Source: Photobacterium profundum (GTDB lineage Bacteria; Pseudomonadota; Gammaproteobacteria; Enterobacterales; Vibrionaceae). Taken from it: a stretch of DNA of 64,000 nt. Positions within the stretch are counted from its first letter, which is position 1; the number at the start of each line of letters is the position of its first letter. Where the stretch lies: assembly GCF_003026285.1 (NCBI RefSeq), contig NZ_PYOD01000007.1:143519-207518 (forward strand), written 5' to 3'. Positions 28,467 through 36,919 of this stretch are shown here, piece by piece. Both the position numbers and the translations under genes were made by a program. The notes under the pieces were generated by a model, which saw only the letters and a list, made by a program, of their open reading frames with translations, was not told where the DNA came from and did no database searches.

Positions 28467-29793
28467 AAATTAATGCCTCGGTAATGGGTTTGTTTACGCC
28501 TTTACGTGCAGAGAAAAATGCAGCCAATAAACAAATAAACATCACACCGAAAGTGGTAAACGCGACAAGCTCAAATGAGAAATAAATATTCAGCGGGTAG
28601 CCTTCACTTCTGCCGGGCGGAGGGGGCATTTGAACATCGACAAATAATAACAATACACACGTTAAGGCGTTAGATACCGCGCCTAACATGCTACCAATGA
28701 GTGCTAATAATCCGGCTTCGCATAAAAAACCTCGAATGATCTCTGACGGGTAACTGCCAAGGGCAGATAAGGTGCCGATTTCTCGAGTTCTTTCCGTCAC
28801 TGTCATGGTCATGGTGTTAAATAGAGCGACGAATACCACCAAGCCCATTACTGCTCCCATAATGCCGAAGATGCGGTCATATAAATCTTTTACTTTTTTG
28901 TAGAAGAATGCGCGATCTTGCCAAGGGGTGATTTCAATCGGCTGAGACAAGTGATCTGACGTTTTTGATAATTGGTCCGATGTTTTTGATAATAGGTCAG
29001 AAGAGCTGGATAGCTGATGAAGTTTTTCGCTAATACGTTGCTGCACGGCATTTGTTTGTGCTGTTTCAAATAAGAATACGGATAAAGTGCTGACTTTGTC
29101 GCTCGCTAATAACTCTTGTGCACTTGTTATATGGATGTACAGCTGGCGTTTATCGAGATCAGGCACACCAGTTGAATAGATGCCACGTACATTGAAATCG
29201 AATGCGTTAAGTGCCCCGTCACTAGTGGTTGCAAGTAATGTTACCCAATCACCAATGTTTACTTTTAGATTGCGAGCTAAATCGACCCCTAGCATCACCT
29301 GTGGTTCGGCAGGATCATAACGGCTAGAGGTAATATCAGACAGGGTTTGACCAGCTCTCATATCAAGGAACGGTCCTTTCATATTAAACTCACGCTCGTT
29401 AACACCAGTGCCCATGAATATGGTCGACTTACTGCCATTAGAAACTAAACCACTGAAGTAAATACGTGGTTGAATACCGCGTATGGCATCATCGGCGATA
29501 ATTTGTTTGATCAATGCTTGGCTGTTATCCAACCCATTGCTGAGCGGCATGTCTTCATCTTGGGTGAAGTAGCCGGGTTGACTTAACGTTAGGTGTCCGG
29601 TGTCTCTTGCGGTCGATTCTTTTAGTGATTCATAGGTGTATAAACCAAAGCCACCAGCGCTGGTGAGGGCGAATACCGCAATGGCGATAATTAGGATCGA
29701 CAACAAGCTACGTCGTCCATTGCGTAATAAATTCAACCAAGCAAACCGAAGTGATACCGGAAAGTGCGGTAATCGTGCCGCTAACTTGCCCAT
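28459..29793 (-). CDS. FtsX/MacB/LolE-type ABC transporter permease
   Basis: This is a 444-residue inner-membrane permease. The first membrane helix (about residues 23-47) is followed by a large periplasmic MacB-PCD-like domain (about 50-300). Three C-terminal helices follow at about 308-335, 355-385 and 408-432, with the FtsX-type segment ERTREIGTLSALG between. The periplasmic domain contains a short internal repeat (LLSKTSDQLSKTSDHLSQP). The topology equals LolC/LolE and MacB, families that extract or push substrates from the periplasmic leaflet rather than import solutes. It overlaps both neighbours (13 and 8 bases). Confidence 0.9.
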   Translation of the reverse strand: MGKLAARLPHFPVSLRFAWLNLLRNGRRSLLSILIIAIAVFALTSAGGFGLYTYESLKESTARDTGHLTLSQPGYFTQDEDMPLSNGLDNSQALIKQIIADDAIRGIQPRIYFSGLVSNGSKSTIFMGTGVNEREFNMKGPFLDMRAGQTLSDITSSRYDPAEPQVMLGVDLARNLKVNIGDWVTLLATTSDGALNAFDFNVRGIYSTGVPDLDKRQLYIHITSAQELLASDKVSTLSVFLFETAQTNAVQQRISEKLHQLSSSSDLLSKTSDQLSKTSDHLSQPIEITPWQDRAFFYKKVKDLYDRIFGIMGAVMGLVVFVALFNTMTMTVTERTREIGTLSALGSYPSEIIRGFLCEAGLLALIGSMLGAVSNALTCVLLLFVDVQMPPPPGRSEGYPLNIYFSFELVAFTTFGVMFICLLAAFFSARKGVNKPITEALIYV

Positions 29794-30479
29794 GACATGC
29801 CCCTTATATCGCTAGCGTGATTAACAAGTCGTCCATCAAATAGCGCGATGCTTCTATCGCAACGGGTCGCCATGCGAGGATCATGAGTCGCGACGATAAA
29901 TGTGGTGCTCATTTCATGCCCCAGCTGCTTCATTATATCGATCACTACGTTAGCGCTTTGACTGTCTAGGCTCGCGGTCGGTTCGTCAGCAATAACCAAG
30001 GTTGGCTTATGAACCAATGCCCGAGCAATCGCGACACGCTGCTGTTGTCCGCCAGAAAGGTTATCGGGTCTATGTTGAGTAAAATCGCCCAATCCCACTT
30101 TTTCTAACATCTGTAATGCAAGTTCGTCTTGTTGCTGTTTACTGAATCCATTGAGGTGTAGCGGGTAAGCGACATTTTCAAGTGCCGTCATGACTGGGAC
30201 TAAGTTGAACCGTTGGAATACAAAGCCAAGCTTTTGGCGACGCACTTTGGCTGCGGCTAATCGCTCTGTTGGGTAAGCTGTTCCATCAAGCGTGATTTCG
30301 CCTTGGTAATCCATATCCAGTAATCCAAGAATATTCAGTAGGGTGCTTTTTCCTGAACCTGAAGGCCCACATAGAGCAATCATGTCACCTTTTTGAATAT
30401 GCCCGTCGATACCTTGCAAAGCAGGCACTGATTGATTGCCTAGTTGGTAAGTTTTTTGTATTTGATTAAATCGGATCAT
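29781..30479 (-). CDS. LolD/MacB-type ABC transporter ATPase
   Basis: This 232-residue cytosolic ATPase energises the adjacent permease. Walker A is GPSGSGKST (residues 38-46), the Q-loop is FQRFNL, the signature is LSGGQQQRVAIARAL, and Walker B is LVIADEPTA with the LDSQSA D-loop and the ATHDPRMA switch histidine. The sequence belongs with the LolD/MacB/FtsE group, consistent with the FtsX-type partner. It overlaps the permease gene by 13 bases. Confidence 0.93.
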   Translation of the reverse strand: MIRFNQIQKTYQLGNQSVPALQGIDGHIQKGDMIALCGPSGSGKSTLLNILGLLDMDYQGEITLDGTAYPTERLAAAKVRRQKLGFVFQRFNLVPVMTALENVAYPLHLNGFSKQQQDELALQMLEKVGLGDFTQHRPDNLSGGQQQRVAIARALVHKPTLVIADEPTASLDSQSANVVIDIMKQLGHEMSTTFIVATHDPRMATRCDRSIALFDGRLVNHASDIRGMSWAS

Positions 30480-30533
30480 CGTTTTCCCCTTTTCCTTAGG
30501 CTTCGCTGACCATGTTTATTACGAGTCATCTCT

Positions 30534-30583
30534 GGTGCTAGGTGCTAGAGATTAGGCTGTAGATATTAGATATTAGGTATTAG
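30534..30583. repeat. Short tandem heptamer repeats
   Basis: GGTGCTA is repeated twice (30534-30547). AGATATT is repeated twice (30561-30574), followed by the one-mismatch copy AGGTATT (30575-30581). They lie between the TPR-like gene and the ATPase gene and overlap the former's stop codon. Confidence 0.6.
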
Positions 30584-31271
30584 TGATTAATGCTTTTGCG
30601 GCGATGGTATCGGCATGTTGAGGACCTTTACTCTCCATGATCTGTAACCATTGGTTAGCTTGTTCAAGATCGTTAGCACGAAGAGAGGCTTTAATGGCGT
30701 AGTGATAAATCCACGCTGTTGCCGCAAAGTGTTGTTGTTCAAATTGAGGTTCAGACAGCAAACCGATAAACAGATCGTATCCACGTTCGAAGTGATTAAA
30801 GAGATCGGGCAGTTGGGAATAAGTCACCGCTGCCATGGCTTGGGTTAAGTAAGCTTCAGGCAAGCCCTGAACGATATCTTGTTGATCGAGAGGCGTATTA
30901 AGATTGCCTAATAAGTTCAGCGCTTTATCTATTGTTGCCAATCCTTTTTCGGTGAACTTCATTTTGTTCCATGGCAGAAAAGCATCCCTGCCTTGTAACG
31001 CTTGTGTACTGCCGAGATAAACCAGATTAACTGGGGTGGCCCCTTGTTTATTCAGGTTGTCATTCAGCTGTTTATATACTTCATCAACTTTACTTTCGTC
31101 GCCCGAAGCTGCTTGGTTATACAGTGCTAAGGTCTCTACTGAAGGGGTTGCCTGCGCAGGGTTTATGGCTGTAACAACAATGCTGCTTAATACGATGCCA
31201 ACAATGGCCAGTGAATAACGGGTTATTTTATCTATGCGATAAAAAGCTGAATGCTGCGCTTGAATTGTCAT
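30573..31271 (-). CDS. Secreted TPR-like helical protein
   Basis: This 232-residue protein has an N-terminal hydrophobic segment (about residues 18-38, ending NPAQATPS) that is probably a signal peptide. An all-helical body follows, with tetratricopeptide-like spacing (ALYNQAASGDESKVDEVYKQL near the start, EQANQWLQIMES near the end). I do not recognise a named family. The ATG at 31271 is preceded by AAGGACAG at good spacing; the open frame continues upstream but without support. It precedes the ABC ATPase gene by 93 bases on the same strand and is the likely first gene of the seven-gene export and two-component operon. A periplasmic adaptor role is only a guess. Confidence 0.7.
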   Translation of the reverse strand: MTIQAQHSAFYRIDKITRYSLAIVGIVLSSIVVTAINPAQATPSVETLALYNQAASGDESKVDEVYKQLNDNLNKQGATPVNLVYLGSTQALQGRDAFLPWNKMKFTEKGLATIDKALNLLGNLNTPLDQQDIVQGLPEAYLTQAMAAVTYSQLPDLFNHFERGYDLFIGLLSEPQFEQQHFAATAWIYHYAIKASLRANDLEQANQWLQIMESKGPQHADTIAAKALITNT

Positions 31272-31506
31272 GGTTGCTGTCCTTTTCATATGTTGATGCT
31301 GAAAGGTTACTGACAAACATGCTTCTATTCTTATCAATGCGATGAACGGACTGTATTGCAGATAAACGGTAAGTGGGGTAGATAGCAGGTAAAGTTGCAC
31401 CTTGAATGTAATTTTACTGTCAGAATTATCAGTAGCGAGTGTTGGTGTCTGTCAGTCGATTTGAATTGAGGCTATTCTTTACTCTCGATAATAAAGAGGG
31501 TGAGTA

Positions 31507-32472
31507 ATGAAAAAAGCAGTAATCGTAGGTCTTGTGAGTGCCGCTTTGGCTGGTTGTGGTGGCTCTGACTCGTCAGATAGCAATGGTACAGGTACTTTTT
31601 CATTAGCCTTTTCTGATGCTCCTGTTGATGGTCTAGATCGAGTCTGTGTTGCCTTTGACCAGATTTCAGTTCATCACGCAAATGGTGGCGAATCGAGTTG
31701 GGGCACAACATCTTTTGCTGCTGATCAAAGCTCACCTGAATGTGTACCCCCCGGTTTGACAATTCCTTCTGATAGCAACGGTAACCCTGAGTTTATGGTG
31801 ATTAACTTGATGGCATATCAAGGTAATGATTCGCTACAAGTATTAAGCGATGAACTGATGGAATCGGGTAAATACACTCAAATGCGACTATCAGTGCTAG
31901 AAAAAGGCACTTATAGTAATGGCACACCGTATTCCCATGTGGAAGAAACCGATACCAATAGCGTGGAAGGTATTCGAGTACCCAGTGGCGAGCTAAAATT
32001 AGATGGTTTCGATGTTGTTGCGGATGCAACACAAGCTTATACGCTCGAGTTCGATTTGCGTAAGAGTATGGTGCAAAATGCCAATGGCTATCAGCTAAAA
32101 CCACGTGGCGTACGCTTAGTTAATAATGAAAGTGTTGCAGCAATCGATGGCACTGTGAGCAGTAGTGCCTGTAATGATTATATAAACAATATTAATGATG
32201 CCTTCGTTTACGTTTACCCAGCTTCAACTGATGATCACGGTGACTTAGGATCTGAATTTGAACCATATACTTCTGTTGCTGTTAATGTGAATCCGTTAAC
32301 TCAGAATGGCACATTTGATGTTGGTTATGTTCCATTCGGCACTTATGATCTGGCACTGGTGTGTAATGGCAGCGAAGATCATCCTGAAATAGGCGGCGAT
32401 CAACTAGAGATTGCAGACCCTATTCAACAAGATCTAATACTGTCTACAACAGGTTTAACGGTCAGCTTTTAA
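31507..32472 (+). CDS. DUF4382-type lipoprotein
   Basis: This is a predicted outer-membrane lipoprotein of 321 residues. The lipobox is LAGC with the modified C17, followed by a Gly/Ser/Asp spacer. The region GTFSLAFSDAPVDGLDRVCVAF (near 29-50) and a beta-rich body to about residue 195 match the DUF4382 family, whose function is unknown. A second beta-sandwich-like region follows (about 210-321). GAGGGTGAGTA lies before the ATG. It is divergent from the TPR-like gene. No operon partner is evident. Confidence 0.85.
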   Translation: MKKAVIVGLVSAALAGCGGSDSSDSNGTGTFSLAFSDAPVDGLDRVCVAFDQISVHHANGGESSWGTTSFAADQSSPECVPPGLTIPSDSNGNPEFMVINLMAYQGNDSLQVLSDELMESGKYTQMRLSVLEKGTYSNGTPYSHVEETDTNSVEGIRVPSGELKLDGFDVVADATQAYTLEFDLRKSMVQNANGYQLKPRGVRLVNNESVAAIDGTVSSSACNDYINNINDAFVYVYPASTDDHGDLGSEFEPYTSVAVNVNPLTQNGTFDVGYVPFGTYDLALVCNGSEDHPEIGGDQLEIADPIQQDLILSTTGLTVSF

Positions 32473-32628
32473 ATTTATAATTGAATGTGAAGAATATCTG
32501 CTTGGTTACAAGCTGATATTCTAGGTCGCCTTAGATTCATTATCTTTTTTGAGCTTACTGATACTCAATTTCTACCATACAATCTGGCTAATATACCTTT
32601 TACTTCCATGAATAAAGGGTTATTAGCC

Positions 32629-33084
32629 ATGAAAAAAATGTCCATTTCACTTATCGTTATGTGTTCCCTTCTGTCATCCCATTCAAATGCTTCAGACTCT
32701 GCACCTCAAATTGTCTCTTCTCAAGATGAAGTCTACGGCATCATTTTTTCGAACCCAAAGGGCGATATGAATCTGCTTCTCGCGGGTACACAAGAATGTC
32801 AGCAACTTGCAGGCAGTGTTGCGTCTACCGCAACAAATGCTGACCCTGTTAACGGTAGTGGTGTAAGAGGCGCGGCGAAAGGAGCTGCTGCAGGTGCAGC
32901 CGTCGGTGCAATTTCAGGAAACTCGGGTAGTGACGCTGCAAAAGTGGGGGCTGCTGTTGGGCTAGTCGGTGGTCGATTAAGTAAAAATTCAGAACAGAAT
33001 GCGCAACAAACCAATAGCGAACAAGAGCAACAAATGGTGATGCGTAACTGTATGTCTGAACGAGGCTTCAATGCGCTTAATTAA
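32629..33084 (+). CDS. Glycine-zipper secreted protein
   Basis: This 151-residue protein has a signal peptide (residues 1-22, cleavage near SNAS) and a central glycine-zipper region. That region has Ala/Gly repeats (GAAKGAAAGAAVGAISGNSG, then AAKVGAAVGLVGG), such as inserts in or spans a membrane. The C-terminus is Gln/Glu-rich and ends with a pair of cysteine-containing segments. The ATG at 32629 is preceded by AAAGGG; an ATG seven codons upstream is weaker. It overlaps the next gene by 14 bases, so the two are probably translated together. It has no assigned function. Confidence 0.75.
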   Translation: MKKMSISLIVMCSLLSSHSNASDSAPQIVSSQDEVYGIIFSNPKGDMNLLLAGTQECQQLAGSVASTATNADPVNGSGVRGAAKGAAAGAAVGAISGNSGSDAAKVGAAVGLVGGRLSKNSEQNAQQTNSEQEQQMVMRNCMSERGFNALN

Positions 33085-33682
33085 CACCGTAATGCTTTTA
33101 ACGTCATTACCCATATTTAGTGTTTATGCGAAAGAAGACTCACAGGAAAATATTGATATGAGTGATCCAACTGCGGTGTATTCTGCGGTTGGTATATCAC
33201 TCAATAGCGAACAAAACGTCGATATAAGTGGATCTGTTGCGTGGGATAATAATCAGCTTTTAGTTGAAACGAATAACGGGGCAAATTCATTAGGTTTGAC
33301 CTACGCCTATATGGAAGAAGGCAGTGGTCTTTATGCTGAGGCAGATATTAATACTGACTTGCGTTCTTATAGCGTAGGTGGGGTAACAACGCTTGAGGCT
33401 ACCGACTGCCTCAAGTTTTACCCTGTCGCGATGCTTGGTTTTATTAATGATGAAACGACTGAAGATTCAACAGCCATCACAACCTTGGGTACATATACCA
33501 GATATACCATAGGAAAAGGGCTCCATTTGGGGCTTGATGCCTTCTATATACTAGGGACGCAAGGCTATGATGACTATGCGGTTGATGCCTTTCTTGGCTA
33601 TCAATATCAACGGCATCGCTTACGTTTAGGTATCGATCAAGATGAAGAGATTGAACTAGAGTACAAAATTGCATTCTTTTAA
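33071..33682 (+). CDS. Small predicted outer-membrane barrel protein
   Basis: This 203-residue protein has a signal peptide ending near VYAKE. Alternating hydrophobic strands follow with many Tyr, Gly and Asn residues, ending in the aromatic C-terminus KIAFF, as expected for an 8-strand outer-membrane barrel. It starts inside the preceding glycine-zipper gene (14-base overlap). Its length and topology resemble the two other small barrels at 34608 and 38010, though direct similarity is weak. The function is unknown. Confidence 0.68.
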   Translation: MRLINTVMLLTSLPIFSVYAKEDSQENIDMSDPTAVYSAVGISLNSEQNVDISGSVAWDNNQLLVETNNGANSLGLTYAYMEEGSGLYAEADINTDLRSYSVGGVTTLEATDCLKFYPVAMLGFINDETTEDSTAITTLGTYTRYTIGKGLHLGLDAFYILGTQGYDDYAVDAFLGYQYQRHRLRLGIDQDEEIELEYKIAFF

Positions 33683-33697
33683 ATACAACATACTCAA

Positions 33698-33720
33698 GCG
33701 AGAGAACAGCATTCTCTCGC
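33698..33720. repeat. Perfect hairpin between convergent genes
   Basis: A 9-bp stem GCGAGAGAA / TTCTCTCGC has a CAGCA loop. No T-run follows on either strand, so termination is possible but not certain. Confidence 0.5.
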
Positions 33721-33774
33721 CGTCTATACCGATTTTTAACGCCTTTTGTTGTTATGCCTAAACGTAAATAGGGT

Positions 33775-34395
33775 TTATAACAATTTAATATACAGCTGAC
33801 GGTCATCTTCTGATGGCTTAAAACCTACCGTTTCAAGATAAGAACGATGTTCTACATTACTTGTACGTACATGAAGCGTGTTAATACCTCGGCTCTTTAT
33901 AACCTCGGGATTCGTCTCGAAATAATAAGTCCCAATTTTAAAGTCACGGTACTCTTCAATAACATAATCTAATAAAACGTTCAGCACCCCGTTTTCATCT
34001 TTAGAGCCAACTAACACCCCCGCAATATTATTATTACGCAGCATATAAAAAGCGGTATTTGATAATTTCAGTTCTTCATTCGACACTTGCAGTTCGATGT
34101 CTTTTTTATTCGTTTCTATAAAATGTAAAAAGTACTCTGAATCCGTAGAGGCTGTAATTAACTTAAAGCGTTCTTTAACACTGTAAATTTTATATAGGAA
34201 GTAAACATTAATCCCCGCGATACCAAGATTCATTAACATGGTTGGAAGTGAATCGATAAAGTACGCAAAAGCGGCGAAAAGTAAGCAACCTGTAAAGTTG
34301 ATCACCCTTAGCTTTACGATAGAAGTCATCGTCAAAGACACTAATACAACCAGTGATGCGAGATAGCCAAACCATTCCACCCAATCAAATTCCAT
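33775..34395 (-). CDS. YgjV-like membrane domain fused to a GNAT-like domain
   Basis: This 206-residue protein has two parts. Residues 1-70 form about three membrane helices with the pattern of the YgjV inner-membrane family (GYLASLVVLVSLTM, LRVINFTGCLLFA, LYKIYSVKER). Residues 75-206 look like a GNAT acetyltransferase fold: a central VLVGSKDENGVLNVLLDYV strand pair, then GTYYF, and the terminal HRSYLETVGFKPSEDD that resembles the GNAT C-terminal motif. The typical Q/RxxGxG/A acetyl-CoA loop is not clear, so activity is uncertain. It is a single gene convergent with the barrel gene on its left, and its substrate is unknown. Confidence 0.7.
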   Translation of the reverse strand: MEFDWVEWFGYLASLVVLVSLTMTSIVKLRVINFTGCLLFAAFAYFIDSLPTMLMNLGIAGINVYFLYKIYSVKERFKLITASTDSEYFLHFIETNKKDIELQVSNEELKLSNTAFYMLRNNNIAGVLVGSKDENGVLNVLLDYVIEEYRDFKIGTYYFETNPEVIKSRGINTLHVRTSNVEHRSYLETVGFKPSEDDRQLYIKLL

Positions 34396-34607
34396 TTTGA
34401 TCTCCTTATGTTTTAATTACTTGTTAAAGATAGCATAAGAAAAATAGGAATCTGACTACAGAAGATCAATGAATAACGTTATAGAGACTTCAGGTAAGTA
34501 TTGTCAGGGTGCGGTCAGCTCAAATTTGATATTAATAGTGCTCAAAATAGACTGATTTTTTGCATTAACATTCTCATTAATATTCAACCATATGAGAAAG
34601 TATAACC

Positions 34608-35141
34608 ATGAAAAAAACGTCCTTAACCGTTGCTGTACTGGCTGCATCTAGTCTTTGTGTAGTAACGACTGCCTATGCCAAAGATCGTAACCATGCTATT
34701 GAGGCCGGTGCGACATTCATCGGTGATCAAGAGCTCGCTACCTTTGGGTATAGTTATGAAGTCGCCAATAATATCGTAGTTGGGGGCGGTTTTATGCTTG
34801 GCACTCAAGCGATTGACGGCCTTCCATCACCAAACTCCCAGGATGCATGGGGATTATATTCGAATGTTGGCTATAAATTTGAAGTCGCGGAGTTCGATAT
34901 TATTCCTAAAATTGGCATCAATTACTTTAATGCAGATGTCCAGTTTGAGGATCAAGCCTCATCTGATATTAATATCGACAATGTCTACGCCTCTGTCGGT
35001 GCGACGGTCAATTGGCGCATGATAGGCATGACGGTAGACTATGGCCAGATCAATGATTCAGCGCAAATACCAGATGGCAGTGGTGGCTACCAGTCGTTTG
35101 AAGAAGATGTGGTGCGTGTTACCGCAAGCTTTAATTTCTAA
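34608..35141 (+). CDS. Small outer-membrane barrel protein (paralogue of the one at 38010)
   Basis: This 177-residue protein has a signal peptide ending TAYAK. The barrel-like body carries repeated YxF/YxVxxxI strands and ends in the aromatic terminus ASFNF, typical of Bam-assembled outer-membrane proteins. Its mature part aligns by eye with the gene at 38010-38555 (GATFIGDQELATFGYSYEV versus GVTFIDDLEVATIELGAEV, and similar strand order to the end), so the two look like paralogues. The function is unknown. A terminator follows. Confidence 0.75.
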   Translation: MKKTSLTVAVLAASSLCVVTTAYAKDRNHAIEAGATFIGDQELATFGYSYEVANNIVVGGGFMLGTQAIDGLPSPNSQDAWGLYSNVGYKFEVAEFDIIPKIGINYFNADVQFEDQASSDINIDNVYASVGATVNWRMIGMTVDYGQINDSAQIPDGSGGYQSFEEDVVRVTASFNF

Positions 35142-35196
35142 TTACAGTACCTAGTAACGGTGATTAATTAACATCGGCAAAAGTATCGAATAAGAG

Positions 35197-35239
35197 CACC
35201 ACGTCACTATTATTTTGCTAGTGAAACGTGGTGTTTTTT
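35197..35239 (+). terminator. Intrinsic terminator after the barrel gene
   Basis: Outer stem CACCACG / CGTGGTG and inner stem CACTA / TAGTG are followed by a T-run. Confidence 0.85.
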
Positions 35240-35349
35240 ATTTAAAGAGCATCTTTAAAACCCTCTCAAATTTGAGCTTTCCCTATATCAGATATGTTTC
35301 ATGAACTAGTCTAAATTAGCCTTATCGGAACAAATATAAAGGTGAAATT

Positions 35350-36867
35350 ATGTTGAAATCAAAATTGAAAACAATCGTAATACTGACCAGTTTTCTTATT
35401 TCAGGCCAAGTCTATTCAACGCCGAATTACAATACTGATATTCCGACAAACATAATGACGAACCAAATTGTCGAGACAAGCATTGGCCAGTTGAAATTTG
35501 ACGACGGCATGCCAAGTATTGAAACCAGTCAAAAAATTTATGACAACTTAGATACCATACGAGCGACTGAAGTATTTCTTAATGCTATTCCTATGGCGTC
35601 CATTGAGGCATTGAGGGTGGGGCATGTTTCTCTTGGGGCGACCATGTCTAACCAAGTTGTGGTGTTTGATAGGCTGATGGATTCGAACCCCCTCTTTTTG
35701 ACGGGGAATACCGATACTGTTTATGCATCAGCATTTTTAGATCTAGAACGTGATGGTCCTACTGTTATTGAAGTGCCTGCTGGCATGGGGCCAACCACAG
35801 TAAATGATGCATTCTTTCGCTTTGTAACGGATCTGGGCATTGTTGGTCCTGATAAAGGGAAAGGCGGTAAGTATTTAATCTTGCCGCCCGACTATCAAGG
35901 TGAAGTGCCTGAAGGCTATTTCGTGTCTCGATCTACTAGCTACGTAAACTGGTTTATTGCTCGTGGATTCTTAAAAGACGGAAAAACAGATGCGGCAGTA
36001 AAAGCTTACAAGGAAAAATTAAAAATCTATCCATTGGCGCAGGTAAACGAGCAGCCCCCAATGACGTTTATTTCTGGCAGCGGTAAAGAATTTAATACGA
36101 TTCATGCGAACGATGAACATTTCTATGATGAGCTGAAAACGGTATTAGATAAAGAACCTATCTCGTTTCTTGATCCGGAAATAAGAGGCATGATGTCCAG
36201 CATTGGTATCCAGAAGGGCAAATCATTCAACCCCGATGAACGCATGCAGAAGCTATTGCGAGATGGTGTTGCGATAGGCAATGCAACGGCGAGAACGCTC
36301 ATATTCCAACCCCGTGATAACACTGCTTATATCTACAGTGACCGACGTTGGAAAACAGCCTTTATAGGCAAAGATTACCAGTGGCTAAAAGATGAGGGGG
36401 AAGGTGGGCGTAACTTAGATGCTCGAACTTATTTCTTTTATATGGCGACAGTGAATACGCCTGCAATGGCGCTGAAAATGATCGGGAAAGGATCACAATA
36501 TGCCTTACTGGATAAGTCAAAAGATGGGCAATATTTGAATGGAGGGAAAAACTATAAGGTGAATATTCCTGCTAATGTGCCCGCTAAAAACTTTTGGTCT
36601 GTCGTGGCTTATGATCCGCAAACGCGTTCAGAGTTACAAACACAGCAAGCTTTGCCGAGTAAGAATAACCAGCGAGACAAGCTTATTGAAAATGCAGATG
36701 GCTCTGTTGATTTATTTTTTGGCCCCAATGCGCCGAAAGGTAAAGAAGCTAACTGGATTCAAACCGTGCCTAATAAAGGCTGGTTTACAATATTAAGGCT
36801 TTACGGCCCACTAGAGGCTTGGTACGACAAAACCTGGAAGCCAGGAGATATTGAGCTGGTGGAATAA
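35350..36867 (+). CDS. Secreted DUF1254/DUF1214-domain protein
   Basis: This 505-residue protein has a signal peptide ending GQVYSTP. A DUF1254 domain follows (about 55-185, with ATEVFLNAIPMASIEALR and LTGNTDTVYASAFLDLERDGPTVIEVPAG). A DUF1214 domain lies in the C-terminal part (about 385-500, with NFWSVVAYDPQTRSELQ and the final WFTILRLYGPLEAWYDKTW). The family is periplasmic or secreted and has no firmly known reaction. AAAGGTG precedes the ATG. It sits between two barrel paralogues and is convergent with a LysR gene, which may be its regulator. Confidence 0.88.
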   Translation: MLKSKLKTIVILTSFLISGQVYSTPNYNTDIPTNIMTNQIVETSIGQLKFDDGMPSIETSQKIYDNLDTIRATEVFLNAIPMASIEALRVGHVSLGATMSNQVVVFDRLMDSNPLFLTGNTDTVYASAFLDLERDGPTVIEVPAGMGPTTVNDAFFRFVTDLGIVGPDKGKGGKYLILPPDYQGEVPEGYFVSRSTSYVNWFIARGFLKDGKTDAAVKAYKEKLKIYPLAQVNEQPPMTFISGSGKEFNTIHANDEHFYDELKTVLDKEPISFLDPEIRGMMSSIGIQKGKSFNPDERMQKLLRDGVAIGNATARTLIFQPRDNTAYIYSDRRWKTAFIGKDYQWLKDEGEGGRNLDARTYFFYMATVNTPAMALKMIGKGSQYALLDKSKDGQYLNGGKNYKVNIPANVPAKNFWSVVAYDPQTRSELQTQQALPSKNNQRDKLIENADGSVDLFFGPNAPKGKEANWIQTVPNKGWFTILRLYGPLEAWYDKTWKPGDIELVE

Positions 36868-36884
36868 CGTTATAAAGTGAGTTA

Positions 36885-36915
36885 AAAGCCACTGTGCCGT
36901 TGGCTGGTGGCTTTT
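36885..36915. terminator. Bidirectional terminator between the DUF1254 gene and the LysR gene
   Basis: The 9-bp stem AAAAGCCAC / GTGGCTTTT is followed by T residues and lies between two convergent genes. Confidence 0.82.
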
Positions 36916-36919
36916 TGCA

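Noticed and set aside
33477..33806. A 109-residue minus-strand frame
   Set aside because: It crosses the end of the barrel gene and the hairpin at 33698, and runs against the supported reading frames on both sides.
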